From positions 1 to 12,902 of the forward strand of contig CAXBNV010000040.1 of NCBI GenBank assembly GCA_963977185.1: a stretch of 12,902 nt of DNA, in the 5' to 3' direction. Positions within the stretch are counted from its first letter, which is position 1. Every line of letters starts with the position of its first letter. This document shows, one piece after another, positions 1-7,274 of this stretch. Source of the stretch: CAXBNV01 sp963977185 (GTDB taxonomy: Bacteria > Pseudomonadota > Gammaproteobacteria > JAGOUU01). The notes beneath the pieces are model-generated. The model was not told the DNA's origin, did not search any database, and saw only the letters and a list, made by a program, of their open reading frames with translations. A program made the position numbers and the translations under genes.

Positions 1-52
1 AGGAAATGGCAAACTTTAGTTTGCACAAAAGGATTTTAATGAGGTGGCCCTG
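1..52 (+). repeat. Left copy of 52-bp terminal inverted repeat (probable insertion-sequence end)
   Basis: These bases are repeated as the reverse complement at 12842-12893. Positions 1-46 match perfectly, position 47 differs (g here, a in the reverse complement of the other copy), and 48-52 (ccctg) match. Inside the window the two copies diverge immediately after this point. That pattern fits two copies of one mobile element lying outside the window in opposite orientation, with their termini near CAGGG. The repeat contains a small hairpin, gcaaact-tt-agtttgc, at 9-24. The element family is not identified. Confidence 0.85.
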
Positions 53-64
53 GGTGTGAGCAAG

Positions 65-102
65 GCAAATAAATATTTTTATCTAATAAAATATTTATTT
101 GC
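65..102 (-). terminator. Hairpin terminator of the EEP-fold gene
   Basis: A perfect 15-bp stem (65-79 with 88-102, arm gcaaataaatatttt) closes an 8-nt loop. It begins 14 nt beyond the stop codon of the leftward gene ending at 117. The stem is AU-rich with only one GC pair-rich end (gc/gc), and no strong T-tract follows on the - strand. It is still the only good hairpin at this gene end. Confidence 0.55.
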
Positions 103-116
103 TGCACAAGTATTTA

Positions 117-1289
117 TTAATAACGTTTGGGTTTGTTCTTTGAAATATGATTATTATGTTCAGGCTCTTGATGTTTTTGAGATATTAACATAGCGCCTCC
201 TAATAAAAAAGGTATAAATTTACTATAACTATAAATGTTTTTACTTTTATCTTTAAATTTAACATTAATTGTAAAAATATAGTCAACTGTGTTTTTTATC
301 CCGTTATTACTATCTTGATTTGAATTCAAATCTGGTAAAGGTTCCTTATTATTTTTCAAATGACCTTCTTGATTTTGACAAGCGGTAATAATAACATCTT
401 CAATTAAATTATCATCAGCTAGAAGTTCAGTGAGAATTTGCTTTTCAATAGCGCTTTTTAGAGTGCATGGATTTACATTACAGTCACCTGTAAAAATAAA
501 AGATAGCTCACCACTATTATTTACATTATTTTTTATTTGTATAGCTATGTTAGTTGCAATTTGATCAAGAGATTCTATGGGGTTATCATGTGGCACATGA
601 ATGTTACTATAAAAAGTATTTTGCCCTATCGAAAAGCAAGAGTATCTTGAGTTCATAGCATACATTTCTTCACTATAAACACTATGTAGTTTTATAAATT
701 GATTTATGATTTTTTTATTGCAAAAAGTCATGACGCCCATATCGGTACAGTCAAAATAATCATCTATTTCAAAGTAATTTGGCAAATGTTTTTCAATTGT
801 ATCTTTTAATAATTTAATGTCATCTTTATCAATTGGTGCTTCTTGTAATGAGATTACGGCAATGTTAGGATTATTTTTTATATACTTAGCTATAGTTTCT
901 GCAATAGAATTTATTCGTTGAAGGTATTGTTCTTTAGATTCATGAGCGCAATAACCATTATTATATCTATTTTTTTCTTCATTATATCTACATTGCATCA
1001 TTATATTCCAAGATAAAATTGATACATTGCTTTTTGTTACATCGGCATATAAATTTAGCAGCGGACTTAATCTTTCAACAGGATTTAGATTACCGTGTTT
1101 ATTAATTGAAAATTCAGTATGAAAAGGAAGGTGATCAGAAATAGCAAATAAATCTTTTGTTTTTGGTAATGATTCAAAAGTATCTAGTTGTTTAGATGTT
1201 TGTAAATTTAATGAAGCTGGTTGAACTTTTTGGTTCATCATATTATAAGAAGCCCATAATTGCATAGGCATCATTCTTTTACTTAACAT
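117..1289 (-). CDS. EEP-fold (endonuclease/exonuclease/phosphatase) protein, apparently circularly permuted
   Basis: A 390-aa protein with the metal-dependent phosphoesterase motifs of the EEP superfamily (DNase I, exonuclease III, inositol-5-phosphatases, CCR4). Visible motifs are SWN at 93-95, LQE with E150 (the metal-binding Glu), NIHVPH at 229-234, GDCN at 268-271 (family GDxN) and VDYIF at 335-339. In canonical members the catalytic SDHxP follows the DxIF strand at the C-terminus. Here no SDH follows VDYIF; SDHLP instead lies at 51-55, upstream of SWN. The rest of the C-terminus is a basic tail ending NKPKRY. No obvious signal peptide is present, though the first 20 residues are Met-rich. 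The start is supported by AAGAGA (1298-1303 on the complement), 8 nt upstream of the ATG. The substrate could be nucleic acid, an inositol phosphate or a lipid; the sequence does not decide. Its AT-rich, single-gene setting beside other eukaryotic-like genes suggests a host-directed effector, which is inference. Confidence 0.8.
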   Translation of the reverse strand: MLSKRMMPMQLWASYNMMNQKVQPASLNLQTSKQLDTFESLPKTKDLFAISDHLPFHTEFSINKHGNLNPVERLSPLLNLYADVTKSNVSILSWNIMMQCRYNEEKNRYNNGYCAHESKEQYLQRINSIAETIAKYIKNNPNIAVISLQEAPIDKDDIKLLKDTIEKHLPNYFEIDDYFDCTDMGVMTFCNKKIINQFIKLHSVYSEEMYAMNSRYSCFSIGQNTFYSNIHVPHDNPIESLDQIATNIAIQIKNNVNNSGELSFIFTGDCNVNPCTLKSAIEKQILTELLADDNLIEDVIITACQNQEGHLKNNKEPLPDLNSNQDSNNGIKNTVDYIFTINVKFKDKSKNIYSYSKFIPFLLGGAMLISQKHQEPEHNNHISKNKPKRY

Positions 1290-1587
1290 ATAATTAATCT
1301 CTTTACTTTCATATTTATTGCATTAAATAAGAATTTTTACCTATCAATATTAAGAATAAAATTTCTCATTTATTACTTACGATTATAAATATAATTTATT
1401 AAGAGCATATTAAATTTTATTAAGTTGTGTTAAATATTTAATTAAATTAAACCAATTATGTTTTTATATCAAAATGATAAAACAAATATTAAGGCTAATT
1501 TAATATTAGATTGAGATAATTAAGTATGGTTTAGGGGCTATATTTAGATCCTCATGCAGATAATAAAATTATAAAATTTGGTGCTTT
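1290..1587. other. AT-rich divergent intergenic region
   Basis: This gap of almost 300 bp separates the leftward EEP gene from the rightward 407-aa gene, so it must hold both promoters. It is extremely AT-rich, with many TTAA tetranucleotides. I found no convincing -35/-10 pair, RNA gene or coding relic. A TATATT at 1539-1544 is a possible -10 for the rightward gene but has no well-spaced -35 partner. Confidence 0.5.
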
Positions 1588-2811
1588 ATGACAAAACTTA
1601 CAGAAAATAGATATATAACATCTAATGTTTTAACTGATAAAGAAAAGTCAGAATATAAAGAAATATTAAAAAATTTGCGTGATAGGATTAAAACAGACAC
1701 TCCTGCTCAAGATACTTTGATTGCATTAGAAGACATAAAAATATCAAAAATAGCAATTATCAATGAATTAGAAGAAAAACCAGAAGAAGACCAAGAATAT
1801 GAGCAAAAATTACGAGAAGCTTCATTAACTATTAGAGCTATAAATAAAATATCTGCAAGTTTTAAGAGAAAATTATCTAATGATGTAGAAGAAGGAAGAG
1901 TTGATTTACAGGATAAAGCCTATGTACGAACCAATAAAAAGAGAAATGTACTGGAGCTAGATGATAATGGGAATCCAATTCAAAAGGAAACGCGTTATGG
2001 AAGAGTCTTCGCATCAGGTTTAGAGTATGATAGTAAAGGTTATGTTAAAAATCCATACAGTAATACTCTTACTAGTCCCAATGAAAGAGTGATTAAGAGA
2101 ATTGTTTATAAAACTAAAGAGAATGCTTGTTGGGAATTTAAGACAGAGATTAGAAAGCCAAAGAAGGAGATTAAAGATAAGATTACAGATATTTTGGTGA
2201 GTAAGAAGGCTGAGGCGATAGTTTCTCATGAGAGTAATAAGAAGGCTAAGGCAATGGTTTCGCAGATGGTTTATGAAAAATATCCAAAAGGTTTTTTTAA
2301 TAAATTATTTTTTTACCCAGTAATAACTATTGGAACTTTCTTTAAAAATCGTAAGATTGATAAAAAAAGAGAAGAAGTAAAAGCTCAGTTTGGAGAAAGT
2401 TGTGTTCCAAAACTTTTGAAATATTGTAAAAATCAAGAAGAACATCAACGAAGCCGTGAATTAGCTGTTGAGTCATTATCTAAGAATGAGAAGTTTAAGG
2501 CTGAGCTTCCTACTAAGATTAATGATAAGCTTAAGCTTAAGGTTAAGAAGGTTATTAAACGTGCAGAAATAGACTCATTACGGGAAAAGCTTATTGAGTT
2601 TAAAGCTGTAGAAACAAAATCATTCAGACCGAAAGCAGATAAAAAACAATCAAGCAGCTCAGGACATAACCATGAGAGTAAACTTGATGAGTCACAAGGT
2701 ACTACTATTACGCGTAACTATTCTCAAGCTCCAAAGCCGCTATCTTATGATGTGACTGCTTCTCCTGCAGAGAAAAAGCCAGAAAAAGCTAGATTTAGGC
2801 CAACAATTTAG
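1588..2811 (+). CDS. Lysine/glutamate-rich protein of unknown function
   Basis: A 407-aa, highly charged protein that I do not recognise. Residues 15-110 are predicted mostly helical and Glu/Lys-rich, with coiled-coil character. Residues 112-185 have more mixed, beta-like composition (RYGRVFASGLEYDSKGYV). Residues 206-229 hold a tandem 12-aa duplication (KKAEAIVSHESN, then KKAKAMVSQMVY), also visible in the DNA as a 36-bp period around 2203-2265. Residues 235-253 (GFFNKLFFYPVITIGTFF) are the only hydrophobic stretch, short for a membrane helix. Residues 310-345 are Lys-rich helix. The tail from about 345 is disordered, Ser/Pro-rich, and contains two FRP motifs (SFRPK at 345-349 and RFRPTI at the end). 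No Shine-Dalgarno sequence is evident before the ATG. Composition and context suggest a secreted effector; this is inference only. Confidence 0.7.
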   Translation: MTKLTENRYITSNVLTDKEKSEYKEILKNLRDRIKTDTPAQDTLIALEDIKISKIAIINELEEKPEEDQEYEQKLREASLTIRAINKISASFKRKLSNDVEEGRVDLQDKAYVRTNKKRNVLELDDNGNPIQKETRYGRVFASGLEYDSKGYVKNPYSNTLTSPNERVIKRIVYKTKENACWEFKTEIRKPKKEIKDKITDILVSKKAEAIVSHESNKKAKAMVSQMVYEKYPKGFFNKLFFYPVITIGTFFKNRKIDKKREEVKAQFGESCVPKLLKYCKNQEEHQRSRELAVESLSKNEKFKAELPTKINDKLKLKVKKVIKRAEIDSLREKLIEFKAVETKSFRPKADKKQSSSSGHNHESKLDESQGTTITRNYSQAPKPLSYDVTASPAEKKPEKARFRPTI

Positions 2812-2928
2812 GATTTGTGGGTCTGTAAAAAGCCTTGCTCTTTATTTTCAACACGCTGAATGATACTTAATCTATCAAGTTCTTTTTTTGCTCATAGTAA
2901 ATCTTTCTTTAACATCCTTGGTATACAT
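2807..2928 (-). pseudogene. Decayed transposase N-terminus (ISNCY/IS1202-like HTH transposase)
   Basis: Read on the - strand from the ATG at 2926-2928, the frame gives MYTKDVKERFTMSKK. After dropping one A from the A7 run (2883-2889) it continues ELDRLSIIQRVENKE. This resembles the start of transposases that begin MSxKELDRLxIIQRV and lead into a helix-turn-helix; I recall these as ISNCY/IS1202-type, from memory of the family. A good Shine-Dalgarno (GGAGAT, 2936-2941 on the complement) lies 7 nt upstream of that ATG. Similarity stops after about 30 codons, where the frame reads QGFLQTHKS and hits a stop at 2807-2809, overlapping the end of the 407-aa gene. The gene is therefore both truncated and frameshifted. 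Confidence 0.65.
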
Positions 2929-3082
2929 AAATATTATCTCCGTAATAAAAAAATATTACTTTTAATATTAGTATGTTAACCAAAAACCAACATTTATTAA
3001 TTGCCTCTACAAATATCAATAATTTATCGAACTATTCACTAGGTTCAAATGTCCAATAGATAAATATTTTTAGTTTAACATA
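2896..3082. other. Intergenic DNA upstream of the 1342-aa gene, probably insertion-sequence remnant
   Basis: This stretch lies beyond the start of the transposase relic and runs up to the large repeat-protein gene. It keeps the relic's ribosome binding site (2936-2941). It probably includes the former left end of that element, since such elements leave about 100 bp between terminus and start codon. I could not locate a terminus or target duplication. The promoter of the downstream gene must lie here, but I cannot place it. Confidence 0.4.
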
Positions 3083-6000
3083 ATGATAGAGATAAATAAT
3101 ATGAATGAACTTTTAAAGCAAATTTTGGAATTAAATACGAAGTTTGTTAGCAAAAAACATGATGAAAACTTTTCTAAGATAGATCCTGTTATTATTGCAA
3201 ATCAGAATCAAGAAAGGAAAGAGCTTCTTGAAAGTTTCATGTTGTGTTATAAAGAAGGTGTTCTACCTGAAACTTCTAACACTCTTACTGAAGCTTCTAG
3301 CGCTCTTAATAAATTACTAGAGTTAAATCCCAGAATTAATGTAGATTTATCATTTATAGATACATTATCGATGTTTACACCAAATAGATATTTTTCTGAT
3401 AAAACTAATATGGATTTGCTAAAAAAATTCATAAACATTTTTCAAGAAGATATTGATAGAGAAATCGAAAATTTTTACAGTTCTTTATTTGAAAGAAATG
3501 AAGAATGGTTAAAGGAATATATATCAGAGTTATTTAATCAGCCAATAGATGAATCTATAAGTTTTGATAAATTTTTGCTAGAAAATACTGCTTTTATTAG
3601 ATTAAAAGATTTAGATAAATATAAACAACTTGTTCATGAATATATTACAAACAATGAGAAAGTAAAATATTTATTAGTTTCTAACAAACAAGGCGAATAT
3701 TTTAAATTAGTTGATGATCTATCAGGTGGCTTTAATTTTACAAAAGTTCTAAAAGAAATAGATTGGAAAGAGAATATATTTGAAGTTAATAGTGATTTAG
3801 ATACAGAATCATTTTTAAATGAAATACAAAGATATGCAAAATCTATATATGATTTAAATCAGCCTTTAAATAGAAACAATAAACCGCTTACATTTAGATG
3901 CAGCAACAATAAATTATATATATTTCAAGTTATATATAATGAAAAGAACAAATATGCTGGTTATTATATATATAAACATTCTAATGATAACAGGTTAGAA
4001 TCTCAGACTGAATTTGATGTGTTTGATAATAAATTATGTGTAAAAAGATTTAATGAGAATGAAAAACTAGATGAAACTATATACTATAAGGAGAATGATA
4101 CAGCGATAGTTAAAAATCATAGAAATGGTTTAATTAAATATTATTACAAAGATGAACTAATCGGTGTTGAAGATCAATTTGAAAGTGGAACAGTAGATAT
4201 AGATTTAGAGAATGATAAGATTGATGAAGTATTGTTCATTTACAAAGATAACCGTTGTTATTTTATGTCTTTAAGAGCTAGGTATCTAAAATTAGAAGCA
4301 GATTTGAACAATAAAATTAACAATACACCATATTCAAGTGGTATAAATGAAGTAGTAAGTAGTTCCCTCAAGAATATTAGTACTTTTGCATCAAATGCAG
4401 AACACAGAATGAATGAACTTCAAGATAATAATGATTATGAAGATATAAATAAGCTATTTGTTGAGCAATTGCCGGAAGAATTTATTCGAAAACATGAAGC
4501 ATCTTTAGTGTCTATTACTGATAAAATATTTTTAACGGATGAAAAAAATATAGAAGAATATGTCTCTAAGATTAAATATAAATTATTTGATTACCTTAAT
4601 GATGATATTAATGAAGATAAAGCAATACAACAAATTGTAGATGAAAAAAAACTAGAAGTTTATAAAAAGATAGACGCAATTTCACCTAAAATTTTAATTT
4701 TTATAAATTATATTGAAATAAAGTATAAATTTAACTTCTCTTTTTCTGATTTAAATAATTTCATTATAGATTTAGAAAATAAAGAAGCTGATAAAAAAGC
4801 AGTGTTAGATAATATTCAAAATATTCAGGATAATTTTCTTTGGCGCCAATATGATCCTAAGTTACACGATAACTCAAGATTTTCTTTAATAGAACATTTA
4901 AAAAGACCAGTTGTTCAATTGGTCGGTATTCCATCAGATTTAATAGCAAAGCACCTCATTTTTTTTATTCATGAAGAAGAAAAGAAGAAGAAAGTATCTA
5001 TTGAGCAAATAGAACAATCATATATAAAATATTCAAATAATCCTAGACAAAAGACTATAGATGAAATTTTTTATAAAAAAAGCATAAACACAAACATAAA
5101 AGAATATAATGATATTAACGTAATTGTAAAAAAATTATGCAGCAAAGGAATTAAGGTTACAGATGGGAAATTAACATATGCTAGAAGTTGGAATTTGAGT
5201 CAAGAATTAACAGCTTCAGCTAAAGTTATTCAAGAGTTATATAAGGATTTTGCTAAGGATTTTGCAGTTGATGCAAGCAATCTTGATGATGAAGCTATAC
5301 ATAAAATTGACTTAGAAGTAAAAAAACAACAAGAAGGATCAGCTATCTTAGAATTAAAGAAAAAATATGAAGAATGTGGAGGGAGAAATATTGATAGATT
5401 CTTTTATAAGGATAATAATCTTAAGTCATATGAAGAGATTATATTTTCACTAAAGCAATTGGCTGAACAAATACCGACAGGGGTATCTAGCAAAGTGCTA
5501 GATGCAGTTTTAGATGAAGATGAATCTGTTAGTTCTGCCGTTCAATTAGGTTTGCGTACTAGTACTAAAATAACAAATAAGAAGCTTACAGTTAACATTA
5601 AAAGATCTTCAAAATCAAAAAAAGAGACTTTAAGCCCTTTAACTGAGCCAGGTTTAACTGATTCAGGTTCAACTAGTGCCGTCGCTGAATCAGGTTTGAG
5701 TACTGATATAGGTAAAAAAAAGAGTAAGCGTGTAGTTAGGCGTGTAGTTAAAAAAAAAGAAAGTGTTAATAGATCGTCAAAACCAACAAAAGCTCCTGAA
5801 ATTATTAGCGATGCGAATAGAGCATCGAGCAAAAAAAGCAAATTGAAAAAGCATTCAGAAGTCGAAGAAGATTATAAATTTCGTAAAGAAAGTAATTATG
5901 CTGAAAATAGAATAAAACAGTTTTTGATAGAATCAGATAAGTCTTTAACTACAGAACAGATAAATTTTGTTAAGACACAGATAACGAACAATCCTCATCA

Positions 6001-7111
6001 ATTGTATGACGAAAATAAACGGGAAAAAAATAAAAATAGACAACCTGATGAAGAAAGTGTAGCAGACGCATACTTGCATCAATATTTTTATTCTATTGTT
6101 CAGGAGTCTCATGCCATATTGGAGCTAAAAAATAAGTATTTAAAAATTCAAGGCAAGCCTGATGATATAAATAATAAGGCTGTGCAAGAGATATTTTATA
6201 CGCGTAAAGATGGTACTAAATATAGTATGGAAAATAGAGAATTACGAGAATTGAATGAGATAATCTCTAAGTTAAAGGAAAGATTAGAGGGCAGAAATAA
6301 ATTTACTAGATGGATAAGTAATTCAGGTAAATTATTGGGTGAATTAAAGAAAAAAGTTGATGATTCAAAACATGATCCATTAAGAGATGCTAAACATCTT
6401 ATTGATGACACACTAAAAATGAGAAATCAAGATACCTCTAACTCTGGGGTGGGGCATGAAACCAAACCATCGACATTTATTGAGGAGCCTAAAACAAGAC
6501 CATCGACACCTATTAAGGAGCCTGAAACAAGACCATCTACAATTATTATACCGGCAATGGAATCCGTGACAGATTACGATAAAGATTGGGGATATAATCA
6601 TGCAAGTCAAATTATAAATAAAAAGATGCAGAATCTAAATGACAATGATCGACAACAAATTGAGATTAAAAGAAGAGAATTAAGTAAGATTCCAGTAAAA
6701 GAAGGTTTTGAAACTAAATTTAATGAATTACTTGCAGTAATAGAATTAAAAAATAGATACATAGAAATACAGAATAAAAACAAAAAACTATTTAGCTCAA
6801 AAAATGAAGATAGTGATGACAATAAAGCTATTAATGAGATTTTTTATAATATTCAAAAATCATCGAGTACGCGTAATTTTTCTCCTAATAAAGAATTAGT
6901 TTCATATAATGAAGTTATAAAAAGTTTAAAAACAAGAGGAAAGAATGGTAAGCAGCTATTACTAGAGTTATCAGAGTTATCTAGTGATGATGCTCAAGAG
7001 AGTAACAAATTAACTAAAGCAGCAAAAGTTAATAATAAAAAGGATGATAATGATTCATTAAAAATTAAACAACTAGAAGGAAGTAAAAAGAAAAATATGA
7101 AAATAAAATAA
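3083..7111 (+). CDS. Giant repeat-containing, lysine-rich protein; candidate effector
   Basis: A 1342-aa protein I do not recognise as a known family. Residues 1-270 are helical and acidic. Residues 276-401 are Tyr-rich and look like successive beta strands (LYIFQVIY, AGYYIYKH, LIKYYYKDELIGV, LFIYKDNRCYFMSL). Residues 400-620 are helical. From about 640 four diverged copies of one module appear: about 640-690, 753-796, 1010-1070 and 1217-1286. The shared pattern is A-x-x-ELK-x-K/R-Y, a variable spacer, E-I-F-Y, another spacer, then SYxEIIxxLK. Between them are disordered linkers: a Thr/Ser-rich stretch with a degenerate 5-residue repeat at 854-876, a basic cluster KKKSKRVVRRVVKKK at 878-892, and an 11-residue tandem repeat (T-K/R-PST..I-E/K-EP) at 1127-1153. 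The C-terminus is very basic (SKKKNMKIK). No signal peptide or membrane helix is seen. M7 (3101) is an alternative start. Size, modularity and context suggest a host-interacting protein; biochemical function is unknown. Confidence 0.75.
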   Translation: MIEINNMNELLKQILELNTKFVSKKHDENFSKIDPVIIANQNQERKELLESFMLCYKEGVLPETSNTLTEASSALNKLLELNPRINVDLSFIDTLSMFTPNRYFSDKTNMDLLKKFINIFQEDIDREIENFYSSLFERNEEWLKEYISELFNQPIDESISFDKFLLENTAFIRLKDLDKYKQLVHEYITNNEKVKYLLVSNKQGEYFKLVDDLSGGFNFTKVLKEIDWKENIFEVNSDLDTESFLNEIQRYAKSIYDLNQPLNRNNKPLTFRCSNNKLYIFQVIYNEKNKYAGYYIYKHSNDNRLESQTEFDVFDNKLCVKRFNENEKLDETIYYKENDTAIVKNHRNGLIKYYYKDELIGVEDQFESGTVDIDLENDKIDEVLFIYKDNRCYFMSLRARYLKLEADLNNKINNTPYSSGINEVVSSSLKNISTFASNAEHRMNELQDNNDYEDINKLFVEQLPEEFIRKHEASLVSITDKIFLTDEKNIEEYVSKIKYKLFDYLNDDINEDKAIQQIVDEKKLEVYKKIDAISPKILIFINYIEIKYKFNFSFSDLNNFIIDLENKEADKKAVLDNIQNIQDNFLWRQYDPKLHDNSRFSLIEHLKRPVVQLVGIPSDLIAKHLIFFIHEEEKKKKVSIEQIEQSYIKYSNNPRQKTIDEIFYKKSINTNIKEYNDINVIVKKLCSKGIKVTDGKLTYARSWNLSQELTASAKVIQELYKDFAKDFAVDASNLDDEAIHKIDLEVKKQQEGSAILELKKKYEECGGRNIDRFFYKDNNLKSYEEIIFSLKQLAEQIPTGVSSKVLDAVLDEDESVSSAVQLGLRTSTKITNKKLTVNIKRSSKSKKETLSPLTEPGLTDSGSTSAVAESGLSTDIGKKKSKRVVRRVVKKKESVNRSSKPTKAPEIISDANRASSKKSKLKKHSEVEEDYKFRKESNYAENRIKQFLIESDKSLTTEQINFVKTQITNNPHQLYDENKREKNKNRQPDEESVADAYLHQYFYSIVQESHAILELKNKYLKIQGKPDDINNKAVQEIFYTRKDGTKYSMENRELRELNEIISKLKERLEGRNKFTRWISNSGKLLGELKKKVDDSKHDPLRDAKHLIDDTLKMRNQDTSNSGVGHETKPSTFIEEPKTRPSTPIKEPETRPSTIIIPAMESVTDYDKDWGYNHASQIINKKMQNLNDNDRQQIEIKRRELSKIPVKEGFETKFNELLAVIELKNRYIEIQNKNKKLFSSKNEDSDDNKAINEIFYNIQKSSSTRNFSPNKELVSYNEVIKSLKTRGKNGKQLLLELSELSSDDAQESNKLTKAAKVNNKKDDNDSLKIKQLEGSKKKNMKIK
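5642..5703 (+). repeat. Degenerate 15-bp in-frame repeats (Thr/Ser/Gly linker)
   Basis: Within the giant gene, units close to ACTGANYCAGGTTYA recur: ACTGAGCCAGGTTTA, ACTGATTCAGGTTCA, then after a diverged ACTAGTGCCGTC the unit GCTGAATCAGGTTTG. They encode TEPGL, TDSGS, TSAV, AESGL, a flexible linker just before the basic cluster. Confidence 0.6.
6461..6550 (+). repeat. 33-bp tandem repeat, 2.7 units, in-frame
   Basis: Units start at 6461, 6494 and 6527. The shared core is ac(c/a)a(a/g)accatc(g/t)aca, with gaGCCT near each unit's end. Each unit encodes 11 residues of the form T-K/R-PST-x-I-x-EP-x, a Pro/Thr-rich linker between repeat modules 3 and 4 of the giant protein. Being tandem, it may vary in copy number between strains. 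Confidence 0.75.
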
Positions 7112-7274
7112 AATAAAAGTAGTTCTGTGCATAGTAGGTAGCTAATTAATCAATGATATCCTTCTTAGTTGTTTTAATAAATAATTTTATCCATAAAAAC
7201 TAGTATTTATGTTAAATATCGGTAGAATTAATGAAATTATTTTAAAATATAATAATTAATCTAAAGATAACAAC

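Noticed and set aside
1..59. Open frame reading MANFSLHKRILMRWPWV at the left edge
   Set aside because: In the right-hand copy of the same repeat the single base change makes a stop after ILMR, so the frame is not conserved between copies.
1421..1460. TTAA-N6-TTAA elements resembling a PmrA-type operator upstream of the 407-aa gene
   Set aside because: TTAA is everywhere in this AT-rich gap, and the spacing does not match the 11-bp period I recall for PmrA boxes, so it has no weight.
1538..1588. Short peptide LYLDPHADNKIIKFGAL just before the 407-aa gene as a coding relic
   Set aside because: It is only 17 codons between two stops, with no recognised family, and such frames are expected by chance.
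2020..2229. Leftward 69-aa reading frame inside the 407-aa gene
   Set aside because: It lies wholly within a longer rightward gene, has no ribosome binding site, and its Leu/Ile/Phe-rich product is what the complement of Lys/Glu codons gives.
5542..6822. Several leftward reading frames of 65-99 aa inside the 1342-aa gene
   Set aside because: All are antisense to a repeat-bearing gene with consistent protein-level structure. Their Phe/Leu/Ser-rich products mirror the Lys/Glu-rich sense strand.
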